Assembly: GCF_022539665.2 (NCBI RefSeq)
Contig: NC_081333.1
Coordinates: 9,546,971 to 9,610,970, forward strand
DNA: 64,000 bases
From: Daphnia carinata
Lineage: Eukaryota > Arthropoda > Branchiopoda > Diplostraca > Daphniidae
Reading direction: 5' to 3'
Below the pieces are notes generated by a model. It saw nothing but the letters and a program-made list of their open reading frames with translations, did not search any database and was not told where the DNA came from. The translations under genes were made by a program, and so were the position numbers. Below, piece by piece: positions 63,978-64,000 of the stretch; position 1 is the stretch's first letter, and every line of letters starts with the position of its first letter.

Positions 63978-64000
63978 CTGTAAAAACAAAAAATAATTGA

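Noticed and set aside
1-64000. tRNA, rRNA, known microRNA and CRISPR signals
   Set aside because: Looked by eye for tRNA box A/B words, familiar microRNA seeds and regularly spaced repeats; none found that would support a call.

Overview
The window looks like nuclear DNA of an arthropod, most likely a branchiopod crustacean such as Daphnia. This is inferred from three things: protein-coding exons split by many 60-80 bp GT-AG introns, AT-rich homopolymer-laden spacers with (CT)n/(GT)n microsatellites, and proteins that read as arthropod members of animal families. There are no bacterial operons, rRNA genes, tRNAs, CRISPR arrays or viral genes that I can support.

Layout. (1) 1-18.5 kb holds no recognisable protein gene. 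It has a promoter/5'-UTR-like block at about 2.76-3.75 kb and a repeat complex at 10.4-11.3 kb with direct copies, 15-bp inverted repeats, a 26-bp perfect palindrome and a hairpin. (2) 18,578-33,601 (+) is a five-exon gene of about 731 codons with large introns. It has a Gly/Ser-rich disordered N-terminus and a compact C-terminal region that I cannot name. (3) 38,540-41,328 (+) is a four-exon glycosyltransferase family 49 gene, B4GAT1-like, with a 25-nt microexon. (4) 49,128-55,156 (+) is a four-exon gene for an unrecognised 875-aa protein with one membrane segment, paired cysteines and an acidic run. (5) 56,147-60,229 (+) is a 16-exon CLC chloride/proton exchanger of the ClC-3/4/5 (fly ClC-c) class. 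(6) 61,332-63,977 (-) holds eight 3' exons of an otopetrin proton channel, including all twelve membrane segments. Its N-terminal exon(s) lie beyond the right edge, and it converges on the CLC gene.

I reconstructed the exons by matching splice dinucleotides to reading phase. Lengths close to whole codons for every gene except the CLC gene, where one junction (58,706/58,788) leaves a one-base surplus. The most notable protein observations are that CLC frame problem, a Gly in place of the usual Ser in the CLC selectivity filter, a GC-AG intron and a stop-codon hairpin in otopetrin, and two sizeable conserved-looking proteins I do not recognise. Functionally, the two right-hand genes both move protons: the CLC exchanger presumably across endosomal membranes, otopetrin presumably at the cell surface. 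The B4GAT1-like enzyme would act in the Golgi on O-mannosyl or glycosaminoglycan-type glycans.
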